Shown: positions 43,877 through 53,213, counted from the stretch's first letter. The stretch: DNA of 64,000 nucleotides from Paenibacillus harenae DSM 16969 (GCF_000422465.1 NZ_KE383846.1:359444-423443); one strand, 5' to 3'. Made by a program: numbers and translations. The notes: generated from the sequence alone by a model not told the origin.

Positions 43877-45040
43877 TTACCGCCTCCCATATTTACGGAA
43901 TAGATAATACAGCCCGGCAATGACAGCAAGGATAATCAGGATGCCGATCCAGCCCCAAAGAACCGAAGATTTGACCGCAACGCGGAACTGCGCGTCAGCC
44001 GTTTTCTCCGGCGACGAAGCCGTCATGCTGACGACATAGTCGCCGGCGAGCGCTTTTTTATCCGCTTTGATTGTCGCTTGGACGCGGGCCGTTGCGCCCG
44101 CTTTGATGGAATCGACCGTAGATGGCTCGAACGAAACCTCCCAGCCCGATGGACTGCTGGCCGACAAGCTGACTTTGTTCAGCTCCGCCGTTCCGGAATT
44201 CGTCACGACCAGATCAAGCTTCCGTTCGGAGCCGGCGGTGACTTCCGTGCTCAGCAGCTCATTCGGCGTACTAAGCACGAGGTTGTACGTGCCCGTAATT
44301 ACGGCTTCGAGAGTTGTCTCTCCCGCTGTAGAATTATTCGATGCGGATATCGGAATCTGGTATGTGCCTGCATTTACCGATTGCGGCGGTACGGCGCTGA
44401 TACTGATCGATTTCTCGCTGTTCGGCTCCACTTCGACCGACGTCACGCTTTTGCCGCCTTCACTGAAGGAAATATCCCAGCCCGGCTCCGCCTGCGCGGC
44501 AAGCGCGTAAGTCTGCTTCTCCGCCGTCCGGTTGCGGAGCGTTGCGCTGAAGCTGAAGGTTGAATCGGCATGGCCTTGCATATTCGGCTGATCGGTAGTC
44601 AGCTCGGTGCGGAACGTACCCTGCTCGGATACTTGAACCGCAAGCGGCAGAACACTGTCCCCCGCTTTTACTTGAAACGGGTACGATCCTTTGTTCACTT
44701 CAAGCGGAACATCGAGCCGCAGATTGACCGATTGCGATTCGCCGGCTTTGATCGCAAGGCGGCTTACGGCACGGCCGCCGGACGTAAGCTCATAGGCCCA
44801 ATCGTTACCTTTGGCGTCGAATCTAAGGTCAACGCTCTGCATAGCGGTCCCATGGTTGATTACCTCGATAGAATAAGAGATGGAATCTCCCGGCGGCGCC
44901 GATAGTTCTAGGTAAGGCGAGTAGAGTTCGACGGTAGATGCAGCTTCCGCCGGCTCTGCGATAACGCCGGCCGCACCTCCCCATACCAGACTTATGGCCA
45001 ATAGCCATTTGACTGCTGACTTGCGGCATGCACGAAGCAT
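43877..45040 (-). CDS. secreted, membrane-anchored NEW3-domain protein
   Basis: 387 residues: a signal peptide (VKWLLAISLVWGGAAGVIAEP), three successive beta-sandwich NEW3/COG1470-type repeats (about 30-350; each with a SISISA- or SVNLRLD-like strand and a GW or DW motif), a membrane anchor (VLWGWIGILIILAVIAGLYY) and a short basic tail. ATG 45040 follows AGGAGGGG. First gene of the ABC exporter operon, probably an extracellular partner of the transporter. Role unknown. Confidence 0.82.
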   Translation of the reverse strand: MLRACRKSAVKWLLAISLVWGGAAGVIAEPAEAASTVELYSPYLELSAPPGDSISYSIEVINHGTAMQSVDLRFDAKGNDWAYELTSGGRAVSRLAIKAGESQSVNLRLDVPLEVNKGSYPFQVKAGDSVLPLAVQVSEQGTFRTELTTDQPNMQGHADSTFSFSATLRNRTAEKQTYALAAQAEPGWDISFSEGGKSVTSVEVEPNSEKSISISAVPPQSVNAGTYQIPISASNNSTAGETTLEAVITGTYNLVLSTPNELLSTEVTAGSERKLDLVVTNSGTAELNKVSLSASSPSGWEVSFEPSTVDSIKAGATARVQATIKADKKALAGDYVVSMTASSPEKTADAQFRVAVKSSVLWGWIGILIILAVIAGLYYLFRKYGRR

Positions 45041-45218
45041 GTGAACCCCTCCTGAATAGTTTTTTTGGCCGCTCTCCGCGGCATTCATAATCGGTACGAA
45101 CGAAAACGCGGGATGGATTTATCCCGCTGTCAAAAATTTTTTATTTTCGTTTAATTATTTTTTTGGTAAAACAATAAATAACGGGAGTCGGTAAATCAGA
45201 TGCCGGAGGAGGATTGAA

Positions 45219-45815
45219 ATGAACCGGGGGAACGATTCGATGTCCGATGCGCTTCGGGAGATGTGCGGCGGCTCGGTCGACGCATTCGACCGTTTTTATG
45301 CCCGCTATGCGCCTTTCGTTTTGCAAATCGCGCACCGGACGCTCGGCGAACGAATGGAAGCCGAGGACGTATGCCATGATGTATTTCTTGAGGCGCTTCG
45401 CCGCGGGGACAGCTTTGATCCGGGCCGCGGCTCGATTGAGGCTTGGCTCGCGGTCATGACAAGGAGCCGCTGCCTGGACCGCCTGCGACGGTCGAAACGA
45501 ATCGTGCAGACTGGCGAGCCGGAGCTGAAGCTGGCGCATGCAACTGCCGTCGCGGCTGAGGAGGATGCGGTAGCGCGCCTGGAACGGGAAGCGCTCCGGC
45601 ATGCGCTGGGCAGCCTGCCCGCCGAGCAGCGGATGGCGGTCATCGGGAATTATTTTGACGCAGAGACGCAGCGCGACCTGTCCGACCGGTGGAAAGTTCC
45701 GCTGGGCACGGTGAAATCCTGGATCAGGTACGGCATTCGCAATATGCGCAAGCAGCTTGAGAAGCACGGGTGGAATCGGGAAGAAGAGAACGGCGCAAGG
45801 GAGGTTAACCGATGA
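45219..45815 (+). CDS. ECF-type RNA polymerase sigma factor
   Basis: 198 residues. Region 2 with DRFYARYAPFVLQIAHR and AEDVCHDVFLEALRR; region 4 with LPAEQRMAVIGNYFDAETQ and the helix-turn-helix LSDRWKVPLGTVKSWIRYG. SigK/RpoE-like. ATG 45219 follows AGGAGG at seven bases. It overlaps the anti-sigma gene by four bases, as is usual for such pairs. Target genes are unknown; autoregulation is likely. Confidence 0.9.
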   Translation: MNRGNDSMSDALREMCGGSVDAFDRFYARYAPFVLQIAHRTLGERMEAEDVCHDVFLEALRRGDSFDPGRGSIEAWLAVMTRSRCLDRLRRSKRIVQTGEPELKLAHATAVAAEEDAVARLEREALRHALGSLPAEQRMAVIGNYFDAETQRDLSDRWKVPLGTVKSWIRYGIRNMRKQLEKHGWNREEENGAREVNR

Positions 45816-46585
45816 GCGGAACGGAAACAACGGCTCAGCTGTGCAAACGGATGTATCAGGAGGAGGACTGGATCGATTGGCTGCTCGGAAATAAACCGCC
45901 GGAGCAGGCGGAAGCGATGAGGCTCCATACGGCAGGCTGCCGGAAGTGCCGCGACGCGGTTAACGTATGGAAGCCGCTGCTTGCAGCTCGGCAGCCTGCC
46001 CTTGACCCTGGCGGGGAGATCCCCATGCCTTCCCCTTCCGTCCATCGCAGCCTTCGAGCCCATGTTAAAGCAAGGAAATGGCGGATGCAGGCAACAAAAG
46101 GGATATTATCCGGGAGAAAATGGATCTTTGCGGCGGCCGCATGCGCAATTATGCTGGGCGTTGTCGTCCTGCAAGGACAATCGAACGAGCCTAAGGTGAA
46201 ACGCAGCCAATATGTGGCGGAATACGAACCGCGCGCGGTCTCTTTTATGAACGATCCTCAGACGGACAGCTTTTCGGTTCATACGTTGAACAGCGAGCTT
46301 GGGAAAGGATATGTCTGGTACAACCCTCTTTCCGGAGAAGTGTTATTGCTTCTGGAAGGGATGTTTCCAAGCGACGGCTTCGTCATCCAGGCGTGGGTAC
46401 TCGACGGCCCCACGCATCGTAACCTGGGCGTATTGAGGCAGCTGGAAGCAAGCCGGGCTCATTTGTATTTCAAGGACGAGACGATTGCAATGGCGCGAAA
46501 TATTGCCCTCACCGTCGAACCGCACGGCGGAAGCCAGGCTCCGACCTCGCCCGACGCGTTCGTCATTCGCCTGCAGCAGCCGTAG
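45812..46585 (+). CDS. RskA-like anti-sigma factor
   Basis: 257 residues. The N-terminal zinc-binding anti-sigma motif is HTAGCRKC (histidine 39, cysteines 43 and 46). One membrane segment lies near 107-124 (WIFAAAACAIMLGVVVLQG). The extracellular part has the RskA-type fold (GYVWYNPLSGEVLLLLEG, then GFVIQAWVLDGP). It should hold the sigma factor encoded just upstream at the membrane. Confidence 0.86.
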   Translation: MSGTETTAQLCKRMYQEEDWIDWLLGNKPPEQAEAMRLHTAGCRKCRDAVNVWKPLLAARQPALDPGGEIPMPSPSVHRSLRAHVKARKWRMQATKGILSGRKWIFAAAACAIMLGVVVLQGQSNEPKVKRSQYVAEYEPRAVSFMNDPQTDSFSVHTLNSELGKGYVWYNPLSGEVLLLLEGMFPSDGFVIQAWVLDGPTHRNLGVLRQLEASRAHLYFKDETIAMARNIALTVEPHGGSQAPTSPDAFVIRLQQP

Positions 46586-46841
46586 TCGCAGGCGGTTCGG
46601 CTGGTAGCCGTACCACACCTTCCTGGGATGGTGTCGTATCTCAGCTCGGATAGAATGGGAAAGTTTTGAATGCAATAGTTAGCCAAAACTTAACTTTCAC
46701 ATTCAAACTTAAAAAGGTTTCTCACCAGCCGTCTTTTATACGTATTTTCTTATGTACTCCTTTTTTGGGGACACAAAAAAAGACCAAGAACAGAAAAGAA
46801 AAAAATTGTCCTTCTCGATGGGTTGGCATTCAACAAGCACT
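46586..46841. other. intergenic region between convergent genes
   Basis: No gene supported. The hairpin at 46842-46881 is the only strong element in this gap. Confidence 0.35.
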
Positions 46842-46887
46842 AGGGCTGCCCAAAAGCCTTTAAAGGCATTGGGGCAGCCCTATTTTG
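46842..46887 (+). terminator. terminator between convergent transcripts
   Basis: AGGGCTGCCC pairs with GGGCAGCCCT around an inner hairpin GCCTTTAAAGGC; ATTTTG follows on the plus strand. Serves the anti-sigma gene and possibly the convergent glcF. Confidence 0.7.
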
Positions 46888-46893
46888 TACAGA

Positions 46894-48261
46894 TCATTCG
46901 TCCTTACGGCTTATTCTCTCATAAAGAAAATCCACGACATGCATCACTTTCATGTCCGCTCGGGCATTGTGCTTCTTCGCGCCAAGTATCATCTGGAGGA
47001 GGCAGCCGGGATTGCTCGTTAACAAATAATGGGCATTGGCCGCTTTGACATGCTCCATTTTGTGTTTAAGCAGAGTGCCTGCCATCTCCGGCTGCATGAC
47101 GTTATAAGTGCCCGCCGAACCGCAGCACCGGTCAGCTTCCTTCATCTCGTTGAATTCGGCGTTTGCGACCCGCTTCAGCAGCTGCCTTGGTGCGGAACCG
47201 CTCTTCATCACATTTCTCAAATGACAGGAATCCTGATACGTCATCACGGCCGGCTCGGCCGCAGTCGCAGCTTCGTCGGCGAACGGCAGCTCTCTCCCCT
47301 TGTCCACGAGCAATTGGCTGATATCGATCACCCGCTGGGCGAACCAAGCTGCATTCTCTCTCCAGTCGGATTCGTCCTGCAGCAGGTGGTCGTATTCGAC
47401 CAGCAGCGCGCCGCAGCCGCCCGCATTGGAGACAATGTAATCCATGTCCAGCTCCTTAAACGCCTTCACATTCGCGCGGGCCAAAGCTCTCGCCTCTTCC
47501 AATTCGCCGCTATGGGCATGCAGGGCGCCGCAGCAAACCTGTTCTTCGGGAATATAGACGTCAAATCCCGCTTCGGACAGCAGCTTTACGGTATTCACAT
47601 TCGTTTCGGCAAACAGCACGTCCATGATACAACCCCTGAACAAGGCGACTCGCGCAAGGGGTGACCCTTTGGCCGGGAATAACGTGCCGAGCTGCTCGAC
47701 GACCCCGCGGCCGGTGGCGTCCGGCAATATCTCCTCCATCTCGCGCAGATGCGGCGCGAACAGCCGCATCATCCCCGTTCCTCTGACGATGCGCCGCAAA
47801 CCTGATTTCTGATAAAACGCCAGCGACTTCCCGATCCATTTCAACCGGCTCCGATTCGGAAAAACGCCTTGAAAAAGCACCTTGCGTAAACCGGCTGCAG
47901 GCAAACCGCGCTCCGGGTGATCTTCCAAGGCGTCTCTCGTCTGTTCTATTAATTGCCCGTATTTCACATCGGCGGGGCAAGCCGGCTCGCAGGCTCTGCA
48001 GCCGAGGCAATGGTCCATCTGCACTCGAAATGCCTGATCGGGATTCATCAGCCCGTCCGCGACAGCCTTCATAAGCGCAATTCGGCCGCGAGGGGACTCC
48101 TGCTCCAGTCCGGTCTCCCGAAAAGTCGGACATGCCGGCAGGCAGAAGCCGCAGCGCATGCAGTTCGTTAATTGATCGTAATCCAGCTTCCGGAGAATCG
48201 TTCGGGATAACGGATTGTCATGCGCGATGGCGGGCTTACCCGCAACGAATGGATTATCCAT
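46894..48261 (-). CDS. glcF: glycolate oxidase iron-sulfur subunit
   Basis: 455 residues. Two 4Fe-4S motifs, CMRCGFCLPACP (from residue 34) and CLGCRACEPACP, are followed by two CCG-type domains (VCCGALHAHSG and RCCGSAGTYNV) that bind further cofactors. Passes electrons from the FAD subunit to the respiratory chain. ATG 48261 overlaps the glcD-like stop by eight bases. No separate glcE is seen, as in many Firmicutes. Confidence 0.92.
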   Translation of the reverse strand: MDNPFVAGKPAIAHDNPLSRTILRKLDYDQLTNCMRCGFCLPACPTFRETGLEQESPRGRIALMKAVADGLMNPDQAFRVQMDHCLGCRACEPACPADVKYGQLIEQTRDALEDHPERGLPAAGLRKVLFQGVFPNRSRLKWIGKSLAFYQKSGLRRIVRGTGMMRLFAPHLREMEEILPDATGRGVVEQLGTLFPAKGSPLARVALFRGCIMDVLFAETNVNTVKLLSEAGFDVYIPEEQVCCGALHAHSGELEEARALARANVKAFKELDMDYIVSNAGGCGALLVEYDHLLQDESDWRENAAWFAQRVIDISQLLVDKGRELPFADEAATAAEPAVMTYQDSCHLRNVMKSGSAPRQLLKRVANAEFNEMKEADRCCGSAGTYNVMQPEMAGTLLKHKMEHVKAANAHYLLTSNPGCLLQMILGAKKHNARADMKVMHVVDFLYERISRKDE

Positions 48262-49669
48262 GATCGATGACCACCCTTTTCCGTGTTTCCTTGGCGAACA
48301 GCTTGCCCGGATTCAGCAGATGATGAGGATCAAACGCTTGCTTGATTCCTTTCATCAGCTCCATCCCCGGCGCTCCGATTTTCCACTCCAGGAACGGAGC
48401 TTTCACCATGCCGACGCCATGCTCCCCGGTAATAGTGCCTCCCAGTTCGATCGCCGCGGCGAAAATATCCTCGAATGCCCGCTCCACCCGGCTAATTTCA
48501 TCATGATCCCGCGCATCCGTCGTCGCCGTCGGATGAAGATTGCCGTCTCCCGCATGCCCGAAGGTCGCGATCGAAATGTTGTATTTTTTCGCAATTTCAT
48601 TGATGCGCAGCACCATGTCGGCGATTTTGGAACGGGGAACGGTGGCGTCCTCCAGAATCGTAGTCGGCCGCAGCCTGGCAAGCGCGGTAAAAGCGCTTCT
48701 CCTGGCCGTAAGAAGCTTCTCCGCTTCTTCTCGGCTGGAAGCGATTTCGATCCGGTCGGCACGCTCGCGTTCGCATACCTCCCGGATTCGTTCCATGTCG
48801 CGTTCGACCTTCTCCGGATCGCCGTCCTGTTCGATCAATAGAACAGCCTCCATGTCGAGAGGAAGCCCCAGCTTGGCATAGGCATCCACGACCCGGATCG
48901 TTGGATTGTCCATGATTTCCAATGTCGCCGGTATGATTTTAGATTCGATAATAGCCGATACCGTCCGCGCCGCGCCGTACAGGTCGCGATACATGGCGAG
49001 CATGGTCTTCTTGCTGGCGGGAGGAGGCACAAGCTTTAACGTGGCTTCGGTTATGATGGCAAGCGTGCCTTCTGAGCCGACCAAGAGCTTGGTCAAATCG
49101 TAGCCCGCGACGTCCTTCATCAGCTTTCCGCCTGTACGAATGATGTCCCCGTTCGCCAGAACGGCTTCCAGACCCAGCACATAATCCTTCGTCGTTCCGT
49201 ACTTCAAGCCCCGCAAGCCGCCCGAACATTCCGCGATGTTGCCGCCGATCGTGGAAATCCGCATGCTGCTCGGATCGGGAGGATAGAACAAGCCAAGCGA
49301 TTCAATATGGTTTATAAATTCGGAGGTAATGATTCCGGGCTGCACGGTTGCCGTTAAATTTTCCAAGTCGGTCTCCAGAATCCGATTCATCCGGTGCATG
49401 ACCATGACCACTCCGCCTTGGACGGGAACCGTTCCCCCGCACAGATTGGATCCGGAGCCTCTGGTAACGACCGGCACACGCCGAGAAGCCAGCAATTTCA
49501 TGACATCCGAAATCTGCTGCGTGCTTTCAGGATAGATCACGCCGTCCGGCAAAGCTTGCAGCATCGGCGTCCCGTCGTAGGAATGGGCGACAAGGGACTC
49601 CTTGTCGTCACGGAAATACGCTTCCCCTACAATAGCGCGCAGCTGCTTGACGAGAACCCTATCCAACAT
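48254..49669 (-). CDS. glcD: glycolate oxidase FAD-linked subunit
   Basis: 471 residues of the VAO/PCMH flavoprotein family: the FAD motif VVTRGSGSNLCGG near 66-78, GGNIAECSGGLRG near 143-155, and the C-terminal GEHGVG motif. Oxidises glycolate or a related 2-hydroxy acid such as D-lactate. ATG 49669 is seven bases after GGGAG; ATG 49675 almost touches that site. Coupled to glcF. The two substrates cannot be told apart from sequence alone. Confidence 0.9.
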   Translation of the reverse strand: MLDRVLVKQLRAIVGEAYFRDDKESLVAHSYDGTPMLQALPDGVIYPESTQQISDVMKLLASRRVPVVTRGSGSNLCGGTVPVQGGVVMVMHRMNRILETDLENLTATVQPGIITSEFINHIESLGLFYPPDPSSMRISTIGGNIAECSGGLRGLKYGTTKDYVLGLEAVLANGDIIRTGGKLMKDVAGYDLTKLLVGSEGTLAIITEATLKLVPPPASKKTMLAMYRDLYGAARTVSAIIESKIIPATLEIMDNPTIRVVDAYAKLGLPLDMEAVLLIEQDGDPEKVERDMERIREVCERERADRIEIASSREEAEKLLTARRSAFTALARLRPTTILEDATVPRSKIADMVLRINEIAKKYNISIATFGHAGDGNLHPTATTDARDHDEISRVERAFEDIFAAAIELGGTITGEHGVGMVKAPFLEWKIGAPGMELMKGIKQAFDPHHLLNPGKLFAKETRKRVVIDHG

Positions 49670-49845
49670 TTGCATGCTCCCTTCCCTTATTAGCCAGACG
49701 ATCCGATGCCCGAAGCCGGCTCGAGGCTTGTAATGGCTCCGTTCAACCTTCTATGATCTCTATGCCGGATCCGGCGCAATCGTCCAATAGTGCGGACTCC
49801 GGCCGTATATCGGTAATTAGGCACACCGGGCCACTGTTCGTAATA

Positions 49846-50118
49846 CTAAAAAGACTGAACAATAAAAGTAATAACAATAGTTCCAATCAGAAAGGATACA
49901 GTCGTCGTCATATAGCCCAGGCTTCTTTTGAAAAAAACAACAAACAAGACCAAAAGGAAGGGGATGCACCATAAGAACCAAACCAAGCCATTCGTTTGAA
50001 GGTTTAAGACAGGAAAATTAGACAGCGAATTAATATAAAGCGGAGTTCCAATGAATAACCATAGGCCTGAAAATACGAGCCCCAGCATGATATAAGAAAA
50101 CATTCCATTTTTTTGCAT
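49846..50118 (-). CDS. small membrane protein, unknown
   Basis: 90 residues with three hydrophobic segments (FSYIMLGLVFSGLWLFIG, LVWFLWCIPFLLVLFVVFF and TVSFLIGTIVITFIVQ). ATG 50118 is taken instead of the adjacent TTG at 50121; the only purine-rich site, AAGGGGACGG, is rather far upstream. Lies 54 bases after the next hypothetical gene on the same strand. Family not recognised. Confidence 0.6.
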   Translation of the reverse strand: MQKNGMFSYIMLGLVFSGLWLFIGTPLYINSLSNFPVLNLQTNGLVWFLWCIPFLLVLFVVFFKRSLGYMTTTVSFLIGTIVITFIVQSF

Positions 50119-50172
50119 CAAATTATTCAGCCGTCCCCTTGTTGGAATTTATTCAGTTCCATCTGTCCCTCT

Positions 50173-50697
50173 CTACCACCCCGCGGGCTTAAACCGAAAA
50201 TAATGAGCTCCCTGATGTGCGTATTGAATCGAAGAACGAATGGTATCCTTCATATAGCGTTGCACCTTTTCGATCTCATTTGCTCGAAACGTAAACATCA
50301 TAAAATGATCTATTAAAAAAAGTTCTGTGAGCCTAAATAAAGCTTCAAGCTCCGCTTCCGAAACGCTTGCGTCGTGGAGCAGCTCCATCGCATATAGCTC
50401 GACCACGCCAAACGGCGGAATCTGACCCCAATAATCATAGTTTTCATGCTCATAGTCGGCGATGACGCTTTCTTCCATCGAACGGATCAGCGACGACTGC
50501 GCTTGATGCAGATCCCTCACCATAAACTTCAGTGAAAGGCTGCCCGAACATACGATACAGATACTGGCGTGATTCCGGTCGGGTCCGGGACTAACCGTAA
50601 TCACCGAGTTAGCAGCCAGCTTTTTAATCTCAGGCGCGGTATGCTCCCACTCGGCAAACTTGTAATCGTCCTTCCCCAAAAATAAGCTTACTCGCAT
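50173..50697 (-). CDS. conserved hypothetical protein
   Basis: 174 residues, soluble, mixed alpha/beta, not recognised. It starts MRVSLFLGKDDYKFAEWEH and contains HENYDYWGQIPPFGV in the middle. ATG 50697 follows TGGAGG at four bases; an in-frame ATG 50715 has no site. It lies about 20 bases after the GNAT gene and is probably in the same operon. Confidence 0.65.
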   Translation of the reverse strand: MRVSLFLGKDDYKFAEWEHTAPEIKKLAANSVITVSPGPDRNHASICIVCSGSLSLKFMVRDLHQAQSSLIRSMEESVIADYEHENYDYWGQIPPFGVVELYAMELLHDASVSEAELEALFRLTELFLIDHFMMFTFRANEIEKVQRYMKDTIRSSIQYAHQGAHYFRFKPAGW

Positions 50698-50716
50698 AAG
50701 GCCTCCATATGCCATT

Positions 50717-51508
50717 TTATAATTGGTCTTCCGTATGCCGAGCTGCCTTTACGTTCAACAATCTGGTCTTCGTGACCATACCGGCGCTCTCCAAGGTCCT
50801 CTTCGAAGCCTCGTTATAATACCAGCATCCGCTGACGGGCGTAATCCCCTGCTGTCTGCACCATTTTCTTAATTGTAAAATGATCACTCTGCCGACCCCT
50901 TGCTTTCTATACGCCTCGTTCGTTAACATTCCGATGCTTGCCAATCCCTTGATCATCTTGGATCGTTCAACGACTCCGATTCCGAGCAGCACGTTTCCTC
51001 TTATGAAGGTGAACAGCTGTCCGCTAACAATACGCTGCTCATATTGATCCAGAAAATCGCCGCAAACTTGTTGGATTTGATGCAAATCACCTAAATCGGC
51101 CAGGCGGAAAGTCTCATCCCCCGAAAGATCGCCATCCGCTATCTCCGCTTGGCTGTCTTGAAAAAAATAAGCCTGTTTGTTGATCGTAAATTCCTTATCG
51201 ATCGCTAGACTTAGAAACAATTCATCGCTTGTCGGGACGAAAAGGGATTTCACCGCATGGCCTTCAAGCGCTTGGCTAAACATTTTCTGCGCATGCCTCT
51301 GGTGAGAGCGCCGGATATAGAACTGGGTAAGCGTCTCGTTATTGTGAATCGCATAGTAGCCGACTACTGCAGCACCCTCTTGGATCATAAAAAAAGCGGA
51401 TTCCAGAATATGGCCCTCCAAGAAAGAATCAAACGGTGACGATAGCGCGCTTATGTATACCTCAACGAGGTCTTGAACTTCATTGATCTGACATTCTTTT
51501 ACGATCAT
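50717..51508 (-). CDS. GNAT family N-acetyltransferase
   Basis: 263 residues with a degenerate N-terminal half and a C-terminal GNAT domain: GLASIGMLTNEAYRKQGVG for strand 4 and the acetyl-CoA loop, then GCWYYNEASKRTLESAGMV. The start ATG 51508 lies one base after the stop of a 38-codon ORF, so translation may be coupled. Acceptor unknown. Confidence 0.83.
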   Translation of the reverse strand: MIVKECQINEVQDLVEVYISALSSPFDSFLEGHILESAFFMIQEGAAVVGYYAIHNNETLTQFYIRRSHQRHAQKMFSQALEGHAVKSLFVPTSDELFLSLAIDKEFTINKQAYFFQDSQAEIADGDLSGDETFRLADLGDLHQIQQVCGDFLDQYEQRIVSGQLFTFIRGNVLLGIGVVERSKMIKGLASIGMLTNEAYRKQGVGRVIILQLRKWCRQQGITPVSGCWYYNEASKRTLESAGMVTKTRLLNVKAARHTEDQL

Positions 51509-51509
51509 C

Positions 51510-51626
51510 CTATCCCGCCTTAACCGTTTTTATTTCTCTTACAGCTGTCCTGATTGAAATCTCTGATCCGTCATCATTATTAAACTCCATGCGCCACTGG
51601 CCGTCTTGCTCGACTCCCCATTGCAT
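51510..51626 (-). CDS. 38-residue small ORF before the GNAT gene
   Basis: ATG 51626 follows CAGGAGAG at short distance. The peptide begins MQWGVEQDGQWRMEFNNDD and ends IKTVKAG. Its stop is separated from the GNAT start by a single base. It may be a short regulatory or coupling ORF, or the end of a decayed gene. No family recognised. Confidence 0.4.
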   Translation of the reverse strand: MQWGVEQDGQWRMEFNNDDGSEISIRTAVREIKTVKAG

Positions 51627-51643
51627 CTCTCCTGCAGCTCCTA

Positions 51644-52081
51644 TTACGTTAGATTTTTAGCCAGGAAAACAATTCTTTCGATTTCCGAAAATCCATTTTT
51701 CTTGTAAAACCTTTCTGCCGGGACATCCCGATCCGTTAGTAACGTTATCGTTGTTATGCCTCTTTCAAGCAGTTCCGCTTCAAGACTTTCAAACATTGCC
51801 GAACCGGTCCCCCGCCCCTGGAGCATTGAATTTACACACATTTCATTTATGAAAAACTCGTCATTCTCCCACCACTTCTTACGGTATCCGAAAATAAAAC
51901 CTATGATTTCGCCATCCTTAATCGCAATCATTCCTATAAATCCCGGCGTGTTCACAATATCCAGCAAATATTCGCTTGCCGTATGATCCAACCATCGGTC
52001 ATTCCATGGCTCTCCGTTAAAAACGTCACAGAACAGCTTGGTGCATTTGTCCAGATCTTCTAGTTGAAATAATCGAATCAT
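51644..52081 (-). CDS. GNAT family N-acetyltransferase
   Basis: 145 residues, a compact single-domain GNAT: the N-terminal LFCDVFNGEPWND segment resembles AAC(6')-type enzymes, FINEMCVNSMLQGRGTGSAM is the acetyl-CoA loop, and ERFYKKNGF the last helix. Only a weak ribosome binding site (GGGATG) precedes ATG 52081. Acceptor unknown; aminoglycoside or peptide acetylation are possibilities. Confidence 0.85.
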   Translation of the reverse strand: MIRLFQLEDLDKCTKLFCDVFNGEPWNDRWLDHTASEYLLDIVNTPGFIGMIAIKDGEIIGFIFGYRKKWWENDEFFINEMCVNSMLQGRGTGSAMFESLEAELLERGITTITLLTDRDVPAERFYKKNGFSEIERIVFLAKNLT

Positions 52082-52118
52082 TTGAAAAACATCCCATCAC
52101 GTTTAATGTTTTGATGAC

Positions 52119-52901
52119 TCACTTCGAGTTTTTTTTTGCCAGGAACAAGGCCACGGCTTGAGGTTTAATTATGGATCCCCCATCCTGATCGATTGCATCT
52201 CTGATTTCCCCGAACAATTGAAGCCGTGCATCGTCTGGAAGCAGTCTATGTCTGGAATTCGTATTTAATAATGAAATATATTCGTCATTCGTAAAGGCGG
52301 TATTCCATTCGTAATGTTTGACTTCCAGCTCCTTAAACAGCCCATCCTTTACCGTCAAATTCGACCTTTCCGCAATCATTTGCTCCATGGACGGATTTTT
52401 TGAATCATCGAGCTGAGGGGCATGCTTCTTGTAACTGTCCCGAATTCGGTTAGAAACATCATCAAAAGACGGCACATGGACGGTCCAAAAGAATGCAATC
52501 GAGCCTTCGTCGCCAAGCAAGTCAAAGACCTTGCGATAGCCGGCTTCTTGCGGATGGATAAAGTGAAACGCAGTCCCGGATATGGCTAATTTAAAGTCGC
52601 TCTTTTGGCTTTGCCAAGCTTCAAACGGGGAATTTATAATGTTAACATGCGGTTTATCCTTAAATTTCTCCCGAGTAAGCTCCGCTAACTGTTGGCCAAG
52701 CTCCACGCAGGTCACATGATCATACCCTGAATCAACAAAACCTTTTGTTGCCTGACCCGTGCCGCAGCCGATTTCAAGTATGGAATCTCCCTTTTGAATG
52801 GCCGTGTACGCCAAAATATCGGTAAACAGCTGCTCCGGATAGCTCGGTCTATACTTGTCGTATTCACTCGCAATTTCGTTAAACGTATTTTTACGCTCCA
52901 A
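52119..52901 (-). CDS. class I SAM-dependent methyltransferase
   Basis: About 260 residues. AdoMet motif I is ILEIGCGTGQATKGF near 42-56 and motif II VTCVELGQ follows. The C-terminal half matches trans-aconitate-methyltransferase-like enzymes. I choose TTG 52901, eight bases after AGGGAGG; the upstream ATG 52931 would overlap a 54-codon ORF that ends in that ribosome binding site. Substrate unknown. Confidence 0.82.
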   Translation of the reverse strand: MERKNTFNEIASEYDKYRPSYPEQLFTDILAYTAIQKGDSILEIGCGTGQATKGFVDSGYDHVTCVELGQQLAELTREKFKDKPHVNIINSPFEAWQSQKSDFKLAISGTAFHFIHPQEAGYRKVFDLLGDEGSIAFFWTVHVPSFDDVSNRIRDSYKKHAPQLDDSKNPSMEQMIAERSNLTVKDGLFKELEVKHYEWNTAFTNDEYISLLNTNSRHRLLPDDARLQLFGEIRDAIDQDGGSIIKPQAVALFLAKKNSK

Positions 52902-52914
52902 TTCTAATCCCTCC

Positions 52915-53079
52915 CTAATCTTCGCGTACATGGTCCTTGCGAATGCTTCGTCGTAAATCTCTCCTGACTTTTCTTGCTCTTACGATGATTTCTTTGATCT
53001 GTTTCTTCTGCACGGATCTTCTAAAATCTATAAGCAAATAAACAACCGCAAGCAGTAAAATGATAATGATGAAATCCAA
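52915..53079 (-). CDS. 54-residue single-span membrane protein
   Basis: TTG 53079 follows AAGGAG at about eleven bases. The peptide has one hydrophobic span (DFIIIILLLAVVYLLIDF) followed by a very basic tail (IKEIIVRARKVRRDLRRS). The stop codon TAG is part of the ribosome binding site of the methyltransferase, so the two are probably one operon. Too short for common gene callers; function unknown. Confidence 0.6.
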   Translation of the reverse strand: MDFIIIILLLAVVYLLIDFRRSVQKKQIKEIIVRARKVRRDLRRSIRKDHVRED

Positions 53080-53213
53080 TGTCGCGCCAACTCCTTATCC
53101 ACCCTGGCTTCTGGTATACTCCGTTCGTTGTTGTCACTTATTTCCTTTTGCTTTCTATGTATTATACAACCCCGAGTTATCACAATCCTGCCATAGTTGA
53201 AGAGCAGCTAGGG

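Noticed and set aside
49753-49974. 73-codon plus-strand frame and an opposite 34-codon open stretch
   Set aside because: No recognisable family, partly antisense to the small membrane protein; could be a remnant but not supportable.
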